This document shows positions 35,777-44,315 of a stretch of 64,000 nt of DNA, piece by piece; within the stretch, counting starts at the first letter, position 1; each line of letters opens with the position of its first letter. Under the pieces are notes generated by a model. That model did not search any database. It saw only the letters and a list, made by a program, of their open reading frames with translations, and was not told the DNA's origin. A program made the translations under genes and the position numbers. The DNA comes from UBA7803 sp040219135 (lineage in GTDB: Bacteria; Pseudomonadota; Gammaproteobacteria; Pseudomonadales; Azotimanducaceae), in assembly GCA_040219135.1 (NCBI GenBank), contig JAVJTA010000021.1, positions 131,873 through 195,872 of the forward strand, read 5' to 3'.

Positions 35777-36310
35777 TCACTCGGCCTTGTCGTAAGGCCA
35801 GTTCTCGGTGCGCATGGATTTCGGCATCATCGGCGCCATCAGCGAATACACGGCGAGCATCATCCGCGCGCCGAACGTGACCTTGCCGGTCTCCACATAG
35901 GCTTTGAAGTTCTCGACGATGAACTTCGCGCCGTCAGCCATCGACTTCTCGCTCTTCGTCCCGGCGGGGACGTTCTCGGTGACGAGCGAGAACTCCGTCT
36001 TTCCATCCTTTTCGGTGAGCGTATAGGTGACCTTCGAGGCCGGGTCGGGCAGGCTGGTCAGCCGGAACGTCGTGACGAGCCGGCGCGGCGGATCCATTTC
36101 GAGGATTCGGCCGATGACGGCGACCGCCTTGCCGTTGTTCGCCATCACCCGATACGGGTTGCCGGCCGAGAATTCCGGCGCATCCCACTCGCCGTCCCAG
36201 ATGAAGGGGCGGGGCGTATTCTGCTTGACGAGCTCGGACCAGACGGTCTCGATCGGCGCGTCGATCATCACCTTGTAGACGGCGCGGTCGGCGAACTTTT
36301 TCCCGTTCAT
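35777..36310 (-). CDS. SRPBCC/AHSA1-family protein
   Basis: 177 residues. START-like fold features: IDAPIETVWSELVKQ at the N-terminus and a long C-terminal helix (MADGAKFIVENFKAYVETG). AHSA1-like proteins are single-domain ligand-binding or accessory proteins. Start overlaps the stop of the upstream ArsR gene by ATGA, so the two are coupled. Many ArsR-SRPBCC operons of this layout respond to organic or metal stress; here the signal is unknown. Confidence 0.83.
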   Translation of the reverse strand: MNGKKFADRAVYKVMIDAPIETVWSELVKQNTPRPFIWDGEWDAPEFSAGNPYRVMANNGKAVAVIGRILEMDPPRRLVTTFRLTSLPDPASKVTYTLTEKDGKTEFSLVTENVPAGTKSEKSMADGAKFIVENFKAYVETGKVTFGARMMLAVYSLMAPMMPKSMRTENWPYDKAE

Positions 36311-36675
36311 CCTTTCGTCCTTTTCTTTCTTTCGCTTTCTTCGTGCCTTGCACGGATCTCCGAGAGATATTTGAGGCCTGCGACCCCGCCGCTCCAGTAG
36401 GCGCTGTACTCACTGGTCCAGCGGTCGTAGATCATCTGGATGGGGACGGCGTTGAAATAGAGCCTGCGCGTGCGTCCATCCTTTTCCGAGACCACCAGCA
36501 TTGCCTCCTCGAGCACGGCGAGATGCTTGATCACCGCGACGCGGCTCACGTCGAACTCGCTCGCGAGATGGCCGACACCGATCCCGGGACTCTCCTTCAC
36601 GATGTCGAGCATACGCCTGCGGCTTTTGTGGGCCAGCGCCTGAAACACGGCCTCCATATCGCGGTCGTCGGACAT
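36307..36675 (-). CDS. ArsR-family transcriptional regulator
   Basis: 122 residues from the ATG at 36675. The winged HTH includes FQALAHKSRRRMLDIVKESPGIGVGHLASEFDVSRVAVIKHLAVLEEA, with no metal-site cysteines. It belongs to the SRPBCC-associated ArsR subgroup, whose genes are usually coupled to an AHSA1 protein, as here (ATGA overlap). The perfect palindrome upstream of the operon (37265-37284) is the likely operator. Confidence 0.87.
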   Translation of the reverse strand: MSDDRDMEAVFQALAHKSRRRMLDIVKESPGIGVGHLASEFDVSRVAVIKHLAVLEEAMLVVSEKDGRTRRLYFNAVPIQMIYDRWTSEYSAYWSGGVAGLKYLSEIRARHEESERKKRTKG

Positions 36676-36683
36676 GAAAACCC

Positions 36684-37244
36684 TCAGTTTCCGGAGCCTT
36701 CGACCGCCGCTTCTTCGATCACGGTCTCGTAGGCGGCCATGACCGCGCCCCAGGCGCCGATGAAGTATTCGTAGGATTCGTCCCATTCGGGGCCGATCCC
36801 GAAACCGTCGGAGACGAGGGTGACCTTCGTCTCCCCCTCGCTCAAAGGCTCGAACGTCAGGACCACGTGCATCTTGTGCGGACGAACCGCCATGTCGGGT
36901 CGGTTCGTCCAGGTAAAGGAGAACATGCGGCCCTCCTCGAAGCCGAGGATCACGCAGTCGTCGCAGCCGCGGGAGCCTTCGGGCGCGCCCTCGATGATGA
37001 AGATCTCGAACGGGCCGCCGGGCCGCAGTTCGATGTGGGTCTTGAGGCCGGGCCCGCCGGGAAAGAAACTCTGGAATCCTTCGTCCGTGGCCCACATCGC
37101 CCAGGCCGAGCACGCATCCGTCGGCACGATGACTTCATGGACGATCGACCGGTAGCCGGCGGCGTCCGCATAAGGTGCGGCCAGCAAGATCGACGTCAGC
37201 GCTGCGCCAGCCATGCCAGTCTCCATCTTCGAAAAACCGCGCAT
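36684..37244 (-). CDS. exported SRPBCC-domain protein, first gene of the ArsR operon
   Basis: 186 residues from the ATG at 37244. The first 30 residues form a hydrophobic signal-like segment (GMAGAALTSILLAAPYADA). The remainder has AHSA1-type features: VIVPTDACSAWAMWATDEGFQSFF and RPHKMHVVLTFEP near the middle. An in-frame TTG at 37259 would add five residues and is less likely. It heads the operon ending in the DUF4287 protein and lies directly downstream of the palindrome. Confidence 0.75.
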   Translation of the reverse strand: MRGFSKMETGMAGAALTSILLAAPYADAAGYRSIVHEVIVPTDACSAWAMWATDEGFQSFFPGGPGLKTHIELRPGGPFEIFIIEGAPEGSRGCDDCVILGFEEGRMFSFTWTNRPDMAVRPHKMHVVLTFEPLSEGETKVTLVSDGFGIGPEWDESYEYFIGAWGAVMAAYETVIEEAAVEGSGN

Positions 37245-37264
37245 CTCGCTGTTCCACAACCAAT

Positions 37265-37284
37265 ATGTAACCTAATGGTTACAT
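37265..37284. promoter_or_regulatory. perfect palindromic operator ahead of the ArsR-SRPBCC operon
   Basis: ATGTAACC (37265-37272), a 4-bp centre TAAT, and GGTTACAT (37277-37284) form a perfect 8-bp inverted repeat about 20 bp from the first gene start. This is the size and position expected of an ArsR operator overlapping the promoter, so the operon is probably autoregulated. Confidence 0.65.
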
Positions 37285-37682
37285 CAAGTCTGGCGGCGGT
37301 CAAGCAATCGTTACGATTGCGGTTGCGCCATATGTCGGTGCGGAGTTGCACATGGCAGGGATGTGGTTTCACAGGCCAGCTGGCCTTGAGGATACTGGCC
37401 GGACCGGCAGGAGTTGAACGCAGCATCGCTGCCGGGGTGATGTTCGAATTCAATTCAGCGGAGCAGGCAATCTTGGAAGCCAACGAATCAACGGCAAAGT
37501 ACGGCCCGATCAGTTGATCGGCGTCAGGTCACAATGACTCAGCCGCAGGGTGTGCGGCATGGTGGATGATTCGAAAGGATGCGGCTTTGCGAAGCGCGCC
37601 GATAGCGGAGGCGCGGCTTGAACGATCCGGCAGTTCCAGTCCGCCGCATGCCATTTCGGGTCCCTGAGCCGGAGACTTTCCA
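37285..37682. other. interval without recognised genes
   Basis: About 400 bp between the operon operator and the first dispersed repeat. Short open frames on both strands lack ribosome sites, family likeness or consistent coding composition. It borders the insertion-sequence remnants and is probably degenerate DNA. Confidence 0.5.
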
Positions 37683-37882
37683 CCCGCCGGCGACAGCCCC
37701 GGCGCAAGTACCATTCCTGGACTTCCTGTTTCACCTATACACCCGTACGCCCACCGCCACAGGCCTGCGATCTCCGAGCAAATCCGATCGATCTGTAACA
37801 CCTGGACAAACACAGCGCGCTATGCCACCTGTCTCCATACTGCTGGCAACAAACGAAAAGACCCGCTGTTTTCCCTGTTCTC
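37683..37882 (+). repeat. dispersed repeat, copy A (diverged)
   Basis: This segment aligns with the copies at 39100-39307 (opposite orientation) and 55876-56083 (same orientation). Shared landmarks in order: CCACAGGCCT/CCGACAGGCCT, ATCTCCGAGCAA, CGATCGATCT, CATACTGC, and ACGAAAAGACCCG. Copy A has more substitutions and an incomplete left end. The repeat is probably the non-coding end of an IS91-like element. Confidence 0.7.
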
Positions 37883-37969
37883 CTTGCGCCTGAGGATCAC
37901 CACCGTCAAAACAGATTGACTAGCAACAGTGCAGCCGTGCGTTCACCTAACGGGCGTACCGGCAGGAGT

Positions 37970-38310
37970 CCCACGAGATGCTGTTCGACGCCCATAACCA
38001 CGCCTTGCGCGTGTTCGGTGGCGTGCCGGCGCGCGGCCTCTACGACAACATGAAGACGGCGGTCGACCGGATCGGCCGGGGCAAGGAGCGGGTCGTCAAC
38101 GCGCGCTTCAAGGCGCTGGCGAGCCACTACCTGTTCGAGGCAACCTTCTGCAACCCGGCCTCAGGTTGGGAAAAGGGTCAGGTCGATAAGGCGGTGCAGG
38201 ATGCCCGGCGCCGGGTGTGGCGGGACGTACCGCCCCACCGGGATCTGGCGGCGCTGAACGACTGGCTCGAGGAGCGCTGCGTCGGGTTATGGCACGAATC
38301 CCAACCGAAT
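37970..38310 (+). pseudogene. IS21-type transposase (istA) remnant
   Basis: The frame from about 37970 reads MLFDAHNHALRVFGGVPARGLYDNM and continues through KTAVDRIGRGKERVVNARFKALASHYLFEATFCNPASGWEKGQVDK to RRVWRD. It matches the integrase-core region of IS21-family IstA transposases. Both the N-terminal HTH and the C-terminal end are missing and no istB partner is present. Dead element. Confidence 0.75.
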
Positions 38311-38613
38311 TCGCCCGCTTGTGATGGATATTCCGTCGACAGATGCCAATCAAGTCCCTGGGATTCGAACAGTTCGCCGCACGGCTGCAGATGAAGCCGC
38401 GGTGCGCAGCCTCAACAAGGATTCATCGTCTTTGGCGCCTCTGATCCGAATCTGACAGCTCCGAGGCACATAGCCCCGGTCTTGACGTGTTCAGATCGCG
38501 TAACTGGTGGATTCGACTGGCCCTGGCATTGCCGTCTGGCGCCGAATGCCCAGATAGATGGGTCGGCGCTGACCCTTTGCTTTTCTTGCCCTGGGCTGCT
38601 TACACGTGGGCAC

Positions 38614-38774
38614 ATGTACTTACTCGAGTCCAAGCAGCGGCGAGCCGACGGCAGCACGGTGTCGTACTTGCAATTGGCCGAGAACGAGTGGTTGTCCCTG
38701 CGGCGGCGCTCGCATACCCGCGTGGTCTACAAATGTGGCCGTGCCGCCGCCGTCACCGAGCGGCCGCTGCTCAA
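38614..38774 (+). pseudogene. fragment of an IS1634/IS4-like transposase N-terminus
   Basis: An ATG at 38614 starts MYLLESKQRRADGSTVSYLQLAENEW and HTRVVYKCGRA, the opening of a transposase similar to the IS1634 group. At about 38775 the sequence switches to the IS91-like fragment, so this is a chimeric remnant, not a working gene. The exact family is tentative. Confidence 0.5.
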
Positions 38775-39050
38775 GCCACCGCTACCAGCGCCATCAGCCG
38801 GAGAATACGTCGCTCTACCCGATCGTCTAGCAGCATCTGCCGACGCTGCGGAACGAACTGCAGCATCACGAGACCTCACTGCCCCGCTTCGTGCTTAGCG
38901 AGTTCCAGGACTACCTGCGCTGTGGCCGACTGGAGTACGGCTTCGTGCGCGTGAAGTGCAACGGCTGCCGGCACGAGCACCTGGTGGCGTTTTCCTGCAA
39001 ACGCCGTGGCTTTTGCCCGTCCTGCGGGGCGCACCGTTTGCCGTCGAACC
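38775..39050 (+). pseudogene. IS91-type transposase N-terminal remnant
   Basis: The reading frame changes once at an internal stop near 38830. The joined sequence reads RYQRHQPENTSLYPIV, then QHLPTLRNELQHHETSLPRFVLSEFQDYLRCGRLEYGF, and a zinc-binding region CNGCRHEHLVAFSCKRRGFCPSCGAHR, the typical start of Y2 rolling-circle IS91/IS801 transposases. The catalytic and C-terminal parts are absent. A 31-bp stretch repeats at 31045. Confidence 0.65.
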
Positions 39051-39099
39051 CCACTGGCACCGTGTTCGAACAGACCGTACTGCAGGCGCCGGGACGGCC

Positions 39100-39307
39100 G
39101 CGAATAGGGAAATCAACGGGTCTTTTCGTGTGTTGCCAGCAGTATGGAAGCAGTTGGGCGTAGCGGGCTGTGTTTGTTCGGGTGCTAGAGATCGATCGGG
39201 ATTGCTCGGAGATCGTAGGCCTGTCGGGGTGGTTGGCTTACGGGTGTACAGGTGAAACAGGAAGCCCAGGAATCGTACGCGCAGCCGGGGCCGTTGCCTG
39301 GGAATCA
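39100..39307 (-). repeat. dispersed repeat, copy B (inverted, 208 bp)
   Basis: The reverse complement of 39100-39307 is nearly the same as 55876-56083, with equal length. It begins TGATTCCCAGGCAACGGCCC and ends near GACCCGTTGATTTCCC. Because it points opposite to copy C, the two bracket the 39.3-55.9 kb block as inverted repeats. About 130 bp up to the next gene (39437) shows nothing recognisable. Confidence 0.85.
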
Positions 39308-39436
39308 AACGCCGGAAGTGCACCCATGGATACCCCGTTCTTAGGTGATTGGGATTGTTGTGGTTACGGGCGAGACCATACGTCCCTCCAAATGGACGCA
39401 ATGGCCCTGTTCTGGAAGACGAACCGGTGTGCAGGA

Positions 39437-40714
39437 TCAGCCTGCCGACCGGTCCTCGTAGATCGACTCTTCGTCCTTGTTTTCCTCGGTGATCTTTCGG
39501 CCAAGCGCCTCGAAGACGGGGATGTCAGCGTCCGCCAAGGGCCGCATGTATTCCTTACGAGCCATCGCAGCTTCGATGTAGGGCGCAAGCTCTAGCTGCT
39601 TTTGGCGCTCCCTTTCCGCCTCGTCTCGCTTGAACTCGGGCATCACCTCACGCGCGAAGAGCTCCAGCGAATGACAGATGTCCTCATGCTTGTTGTTGCC
39701 CGCTTGTTGGATGAACGTGACCTGATCGACGCCTACCTTGGCGAACTTACGCAGATGGTTGGCCAGATCCTCGGGCGTTCCGATGCCGCCCGCGCTACCG
39801 GAGAGCGCATTGTTGTAATCGGTGGCTTCTTTATCGCGCTTGGCTGCCCGTGCTTTCTGGAAGTTTGCCCACAGGTTGGTGCGGCCCGGCTTGTGGGCGC
39901 CAAAGCCGTAGAGGCTTCCGAGCGCGAACCCGAAAAACTCGAAGCCCTCGAGACCGTTGGCAATCGCAAGCTCGCGGTCTTCATGACACGAGAAGCTAGA
40001 GACCATGCAGATGTTGGCGTTTACCGCATGCCCGATCGGCACGCAGGCTTCGCTTTTGATGATGCCGTAATACTCGTCCACCCACTCCTGCGCCTCCAAC
40101 GGATCCACAAACGCAAAGGTCAGGGCGCCTATCCCCAGGCGTGCCGCCATCTTGATGGTCTCGCGCTGGGAGCACGCCACCCACAAGGGTGGGTGAGGCT
40201 TTTGCACGGGCTTTGGCACAAGATTGCGACAGGGCATTGAGAAGTACTTGCCCTCGTAGCCGGGGTAAGGGTCCATCGCCAGGATGTTGGCGATCTGCTC
40301 GGTCGCCTCGAGATAGATCTCGCGCTTTTGCGCCACTGGTATGCGAAAGCCGCCGAGCTCGAGTTCCGCGGACGATTCGCCCGTGCCGAATTCGACTCGA
40401 CCGTTGGACACGAGATCCAGCGTTGCAATCACCTCCGCCGTGCGCGCGGGATGGTTGTACTGCGGAATGACTTGGCGTATGCCCTGGCCCAGCCGGATGT
40501 TCTTGGTGCGTTGTGAGCACGCGGCGAGAAAGACCTCTGGCGCGGACGAGTGGGAATATTCCTCGAGAAAGTGGTGCTCGACCTCCCACGCAAAGTCGAT
40601 GCCCAATTCGTCGGCGAGCTGAACTTGATCGAGGGCTTCGTTGAACAGCCGTTGCTCGATGCCCTCCGTCCATGGCCGCGGTAGTTGGTGCTCGTAGAAT
40701 ATTCCAAACTTCAT
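39437..40714 (-). CDS. LLM-class flavin-dependent oxidoreductase (luciferase-like)
   Basis: 425 residues from the ATG at 40714, preceded by AAGGGGAG. Luciferase-like monooxygenase features: MKFGIFYEHQLPRPW start, WEVEHHFLEEYSHSSAPEVFLAA, FGTGESSAELELGGF and PHPPLWVACSQ. It uses reduced FMN supplied by a partner reductase to oxidise an unknown substrate. The C-terminal extension is rich in charged helices. First gene inside the repeat-bracketed block. Confidence 0.87.
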   Translation of the reverse strand: MKFGIFYEHQLPRPWTEGIEQRLFNEALDQVQLADELGIDFAWEVEHHFLEEYSHSSAPEVFLAACSQRTKNIRLGQGIRQVIPQYNHPARTAEVIATLDLVSNGRVEFGTGESSAELELGGFRIPVAQKREIYLEATEQIANILAMDPYPGYEGKYFSMPCRNLVPKPVQKPHPPLWVACSQRETIKMAARLGIGALTFAFVDPLEAQEWVDEYYGIIKSEACVPIGHAVNANICMVSSFSCHEDRELAIANGLEGFEFFGFALGSLYGFGAHKPGRTNLWANFQKARAAKRDKEATDYNNALSGSAGGIGTPEDLANHLRKFAKVGVDQVTFIQQAGNNKHEDICHSLELFAREVMPEFKRDEAERERQKQLELAPYIEAAMARKEYMRPLADADIPVFEALGRKITEENKDEESIYEDRSAG

Positions 40715-40877
40715 TGGTTGCGCTCCCCTTGAACGGCAACCCATGGTAGGTGCTTTGGGTGGCGCCGACAAACTGCTGTTTAGCTCCGGAACCGGCCCGG
40801 TGCGCTCGGCTGGCACGCTAGCGTCCATCGCGAGCCGATGTCGAGCCGGTTGGCCAGCGATGATTCGCCAGCCGCAA

Positions 40878-41252
40878 TCAGATGGTGCCGCTTCGCTGCC
40901 TAAGCTGAAAGACGTTGCCCTCGGGATCCGCCCCGTCGAGGTGTAACTGGTGCCGCCATTCCCACTGGTCCGCGGCCGGTTTGAGAATGCCGCGGGCCTG
41001 TTCGATCACGCCGCGGCGTTCTTCGATGGCGGCGACCAGAAACGAGGCCTTGTTCGGGGTGTCCTCCCGCAGGGCCGGGGGCGAGTGAATGGTGATCTTA
41101 TCGGCCACGGCCTGTGGTACGGCGACCACGGAGAATCCTCCGAGCACCACGAACCCGGTTCCGCGTTCGAACGCGTCCAGGTCCGGGACGGATTCATAGA
41201 AGCGCCTCAGACGTTCGAGGTCTTTGGCGTAGACCACGACGTGAACGGCCAC
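40878..41252 (-). CDS. VOC-fold (glyoxalase/bleomycin resistance-like) protein
   Basis: 124 residues. betaalphabetabetabeta pattern with AVHVVVYAKDLERLRRFYE at the start and GADPEGNVFQLRQR at the end, typical of small VOC proteins. One metal-ligand His is visible (HLDGADPEGNVF); activity is uncertain. It is the last gene of a leftward run that begins with the peptidase at 43060. Confidence 0.75.
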   Translation of the reverse strand: MAVHVVVYAKDLERLRRFYESVPDLDAFERGTGFVVLGGFSVVAVPQAVADKITIHSPPALREDTPNKASFLVAAIEERRGVIEQARGILKPAADQWEWRHQLHLDGADPEGNVFQLRQRSGTI

Positions 41253-41276
41253 CGGTTCGGTTATGCGTACACCTCG

Positions 41277-41510
41277 CTAGCGGCGGTTCCGCGGGTGGCT
41301 GGCGGCATTTCTCTCGTTGCCGCGCTTGTAGTTGCCGGTCAGCTTGGTCATCAGTCTCTGCAGTTGCGCGAAGTCGCTCTCCGCTACCGCCTTCTCAAAT
41401 CGGCTGGCCTTCGCGCCGCGCAGGGTGGCAGCCGGATTTCCATGGTGAGTAATCGTGTACCCCTCCCGCGTTCTTCGATAGGCGAATCCCAGATCGTGCG
41501 CTTCATCCAT
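41277..41510 (-). CDS. small conserved hypothetical protein
   Basis: 77 residues from the ATG at 41510. Charged and basic, with DEAHDLGFAYRRTREGYTITHHGNPAATLRG and a helical tail. No known domain. It sits 24 bp before the VOC gene and 11 bp after the zinc-ribbon gene, so it is part of the same transcript. The composition looks coding. Confidence 0.6.
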   Translation of the reverse strand: MDEAHDLGFAYRRTREGYTITHHGNPAATLRGAKASRFEKAVAESDFAQLQRLMTKLTGNYKRGNERNAASHPRNRR

Positions 41511-41521
41511 GGCCTGTGTTC

Positions 41522-41824
41522 TCAGTCCGGCCAGTTGGTCTGCACGCCGGAGTCCTGGTGGCGCCCGCAGCGGTCGCAGACATAGCGCTTGGTCTCGTAG
41601 TCGCGCTCCGCGGGAGCGAGGGCCCGCATCTGTGCCTGACACTCGCTGCACCAGCGCGCGTTCATCATCCGCCACTGCATGACCGCCGTGGCGCTTGCGA
41701 ACGCGACGGCCAGCAGCGCCATCGGCCAGGCACCCTCGCGCAGTGCCAGCCAGGCGAACGCGGCGAGCAGGGCGATCAGGCCAAGCAGGATCCAGTCTTC
41801 CCGAGGGCGTATGGCGTACTTCAT
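41522..41824 (-). CDS. two-span membrane protein with zinc ribbon
   Basis: 100 residues from the ATG at 41824. Two hydrophobic helices (WILLGLIALLAAFAWLAL and WPMALLAVAFASATAVMQW) are followed by CSEC and CDRC pairs, forming a likely zinc ribbon. Function unknown. Its start overlaps the TGA of the next upstream frame by ATGA, implying translational coupling. Confidence 0.65.
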   Translation of the reverse strand: MKYAIRPREDWILLGLIALLAAFAWLALREGAWPMALLAVAFASATAVMQWRMMNARWCSECQAQMRALAPAERDYETKRYVCDRCGRHQDSGVQTNWPD

Positions 41825-42098
41825 CCTGCTTTCTGCCTTGCAGTGATCGGAGAAACGGCGCCATCGCGCAGTTCGCGCCACCACGGTCCGTCGGCGCCGG
41901 CGAACACGAGGCCGTGCTGGCGCAGGAGCAGTCCTGCCAGAATCCAGAGCAGCCGTTTCGCGGTGGCTGGCGCAGTAGGTGTCCCGGCCGCTCTCCGCGC
42001 GGTAGCCGGATTCCGTCGGACAGCAGCATCACGCTCGTGGAATTCAGCGCGATCTGCACGTCCCACCAGCCAAAGCGCAAACCCGGAAATCCCTTCAA
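41821..42098 (-). pseudogene. small gene with an internal frameshift
   Basis: The region starts with the ATG at 42098 overlapping the peptidase stop by ATGA (MKGFPGLRFGWWDVQIALN). It ends with a TGA overlapping the next start, in a different frame (...KRLLWILAGLLLRQHG). The 278 bp between these signals is not a multiple of three, so a single-base indel lies inside. It may be a real frameshift, a sequencing error, or programmed frameshifting. Roughly 92 residues if intact; family not recognised. Confidence 0.6.
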
Positions 42099-43060
42099 CG
42101 TCCCTGAGCACCCCGGCGCAGCCAGTCATGTACGAATGCCAGCTTGCGCAGCGCGGCTTCCGACAGGACGAAGGGATACAGATCAGACAAGCCCATGGAA
42201 CGGTTGACGTGGTTGACCCCCGTCGTGAGGGAGGCGGCGACATGGGTCAGCCGCTCGGCATCCGGCTCCGCGTATGGATCCCAATCCGAGCGCGGCAGTT
42301 CCGGCGCGGACAGGCCCGCAGCAACAAAGCTGTCGGCAATGTCGGTCAGGTGCAGCAGATGCGCAGCCGTCTCGGCCCAGTCCTCATGGGGATGTGCCGA
42401 GGCATACAGAGTGAGAAAACGCAGCCGCCAATCCGGCGGCGGACCGTCGTTGTAGTAGCGCTGTAGCGCAGCGACGTAGTCCGTGCGTTCATCGCCGAAC
42501 ATGGCGCGAAAGGCGTCGAGGAAATCTTCACGCAGGCTCAGCCGCCACCAGAGCATATGAGCGATCTCGTGGCGCATATGGCCGATCATGGTGCGATAGG
42601 GCTCCTCCAGCGCCTCGCGTCGGGTCGCCCTCAGGACCGGATCGGCCTCGGCCACGCTGATCGTCACGATTCCTTCCACATGTCCCATGGGAACAGGTGT
42701 CGGACCCTCAGCGAGCATGTGAAACCTGGGTGGCGCGCCCGGATCCTCCGGCCTGAACCAGTGCCAGCGGCCGAGATTGTCCAGCACCCAGCGCTTGGCG
42801 GCTTCAGTCTGCGACCAGTTGGGGATGGCGCCTGGGATGGAGGGGTCCGGCGCCAGCTCCGTCATGGCGCAAGACCGGCAAAAGGCACCCTGCTCAGGCG
42901 CGATCCAGTTGCAGCCGATGATCTCCCGGTTGGCGCAGAACGGCGGCATGGGCAGGAAAGCCCGCGCCTGGGGGTCGTAGGCAACAGGAGTGGCGTCGGC
43001 GGTGGCGAGGTTGTCAAACCACAGCAGGCCGGATCCGACCGGGTTGGCGAAGACACGCAT
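42095..43060 (-). CDS. zinc-ribbon / gluzincin-type putative metallopeptidase
   Basis: 321 residues from the ATG at 43060. A Cys-rich start (FCANREIIGCNWI, FCRSCAM) is followed by a peptidase-like core with GHMRHEIAHMLWW (HExxH, His/His/Glu) and a downstream HPHEDWAET Glu, in agreement with a conserved family annotated as putative zinc-binding peptidase. Substrate unknown. It heads a five-gene operon running toward 40878. Confidence 0.8.
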   Translation of the reverse strand: MRVFANPVGSGLLWFDNLATADATPVAYDPQARAFLPMPPFCANREIIGCNWIAPEQGAFCRSCAMTELAPDPSIPGAIPNWSQTEAAKRWVLDNLGRWHWFRPEDPGAPPRFHMLAEGPTPVPMGHVEGIVTISVAEADPVLRATRREALEEPYRTMIGHMRHEIAHMLWWRLSLREDFLDAFRAMFGDERTDYVAALQRYYNDGPPPDWRLRFLTLYASAHPHEDWAETAAHLLHLTDIADSFVAAGLSAPELPRSDWDPYAEPDAERLTHVAASLTTGVNHVNRSMGLSDLYPFVLSEAALRKLAFVHDWLRRGAQGR

Positions 43061-43436
43061 GCAGGCGGAACTCCGATGAAGACACGGCGCGGGCGCCGAC
43101 AACTGACTTCCTGATCGTCCTCTCGTGCCTGCCACGGGTCAACTCATCTGCCAGCGTCGAACGTCAACCCGTGGATCGGACCTTATCGCGACCCAGCATC
43201 GCGGCTACGAAATCAGGGGCTGGCGACATGAAATGCCCGGCCAAAGGCACTCGGGTGAGCCAGAGCGCGGGTTGTACGTACAACCCTGCCGACATCCAAC
43301 TCAGCTTCAACACGACGGCCTGGAGTGCGAAGTTCGCTCGAACCGACGAACTCCACACTCAGAATCCATACCCGATCGGCCAATGGCTCCGATCCGGGAC
43401 ATTTTCAACAGGCTGCTAGCGGAGGCGGCTATCCGC
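43061..43436. other. 376-bp interval, no gene assigned
   Basis: Contains a short plus-strand frame at 43171-43419 (begins MDRTLSRPSIAATKSGAGD) that lacks a ribosome site and family likeness. A small hairpin (AGCGGA/TCCGCT, about 43421-43436) follows the atpG stop without a T-tract. Possibly a mobile-element remnant. Confidence 0.4.
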
Positions 43437-44315
43437 TCAGTCGGCCGCACTGACGGCTTCGTAGCCCGACACGACGTCCAGCAACTCGCGGGTGATCGTC
43501 TCCTGGCGTCGGAGGCGGTAGAGCTGGCGCAGGTAATCGCGCCGCTCTTCGATATTGCGCTCGGCGGCCTGCATCGCAGCGAGCCGCGAGGCATGCTCGC
43601 TGGCCAGCGCCTCGGCCAGTGCGCGATAGATCACCACGAAGAGCCGCTGCTGCACCAACCATGACATCAGCCGTTCGGGATCCATCCGGAAAAGCGGCAG
43701 GGACCGCCCCGGCCAGTCCGCCTCGGCCAGTCTGCGCAGATAGCGGTCGGACAGCGGCAGCAGCCGGTGGGACTGCGGCGTTGCCGTATTGCGGCCCTCG
43801 CGGCGATTGTGCACCAGCCGGACCTGCCCGACCCCGTCGAACCGCGCCCAGCGGTCGATGTCGACGATCATGGTCTGCACCAGCCGCGACAATCCCTCGA
43901 CTGAGCCCGGCAGGGGATGAACGGCATCTGCATGCAGCCCGTTCGCTTCGAGCCTGGCCGCGACGCGCACCCCGATGACGCCCAGCACCATCGGCCTGTC
44001 CTCCAGCCGGGACATGGCAACGCGGGTGATCTTGTCGTTGTAGCCCCCGCAAAGCCCACGATCCGAGCCGATCACGATCAGCGCCTCGCGCCCCGTTCCG
44101 CTGTCGGCCCCTGGCAGGGACAGGCCCGCCTGCCGACGCTGGCGCAAGAGCGCCATCAGACCCAGCTCGACGGTGCGTGCATAATGCGCCATCGCTGCTT
44201 CGGCGTGTTCGTATTGCCGGATGCTGACGGACGACAGCGCCTTCATCGTGCGCACGATGGACTGAATGTCACCCGTGGTCTCGAGCGCGTCGGACAGAGT
44301 TTCAAGCGTTTCCAT
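43437..44315 (-). CDS. atpG: N-ATPase gamma subunit
   Basis: 292 residues from the ATG at 44315. Central-stalk features: ETTGDIQSIVRTMKALSSVSIRQYEHAEAA at the N-terminus and RRDYLRQLYRLRRQETITRELLDVVSGYEAVSAAD at the C-terminus, the coiled-coil ends of gamma. More divergent than housekeeping gamma, as in N-ATPases. It is the last gene of the atp operon and overlaps atpA by 14 bp. Confidence 0.87.
   Translation of the reverse strand: METLETLSDALETTGDIQSIVRTMKALSSVSIRQYEHAEAAMAHYARTVELGLMALLRQRRQAGLSLPGADSGTGREALIVIGSDRGLCGGYNDKITRVAMSRLEDRPMVLGVIGVRVAARLEANGLHADAVHPLPGSVEGLSRLVQTMIVDIDRWARFDGVGQVRLVHNRREGRNTATPQSHRLLPLSDRYLRRLAEADWPGRSLPLFRMDPERLMSWLVQQRLFVVIYRALAEALASEHASRLAAMQAAERNIEERRDYLRQLYRLRRQETITRELLDVVSGYEAVSAAD

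Noticed and set aside
37529..37813. Apparent conserved small protein (MFVxVLEIDR...) in the three dispersed repeats
   Set aside because: The reading frame recurs because the DNA repeats; copies differ by frame-breaking changes and lack ribosome sites. Better explained as a non-coding IS end.
37285..39100. CRISPR array or prophage in the IS-rich interval
   Set aside because: No regular short repeats with spacers and no phage structural genes; only transposase fragments and the dispersed repeat.
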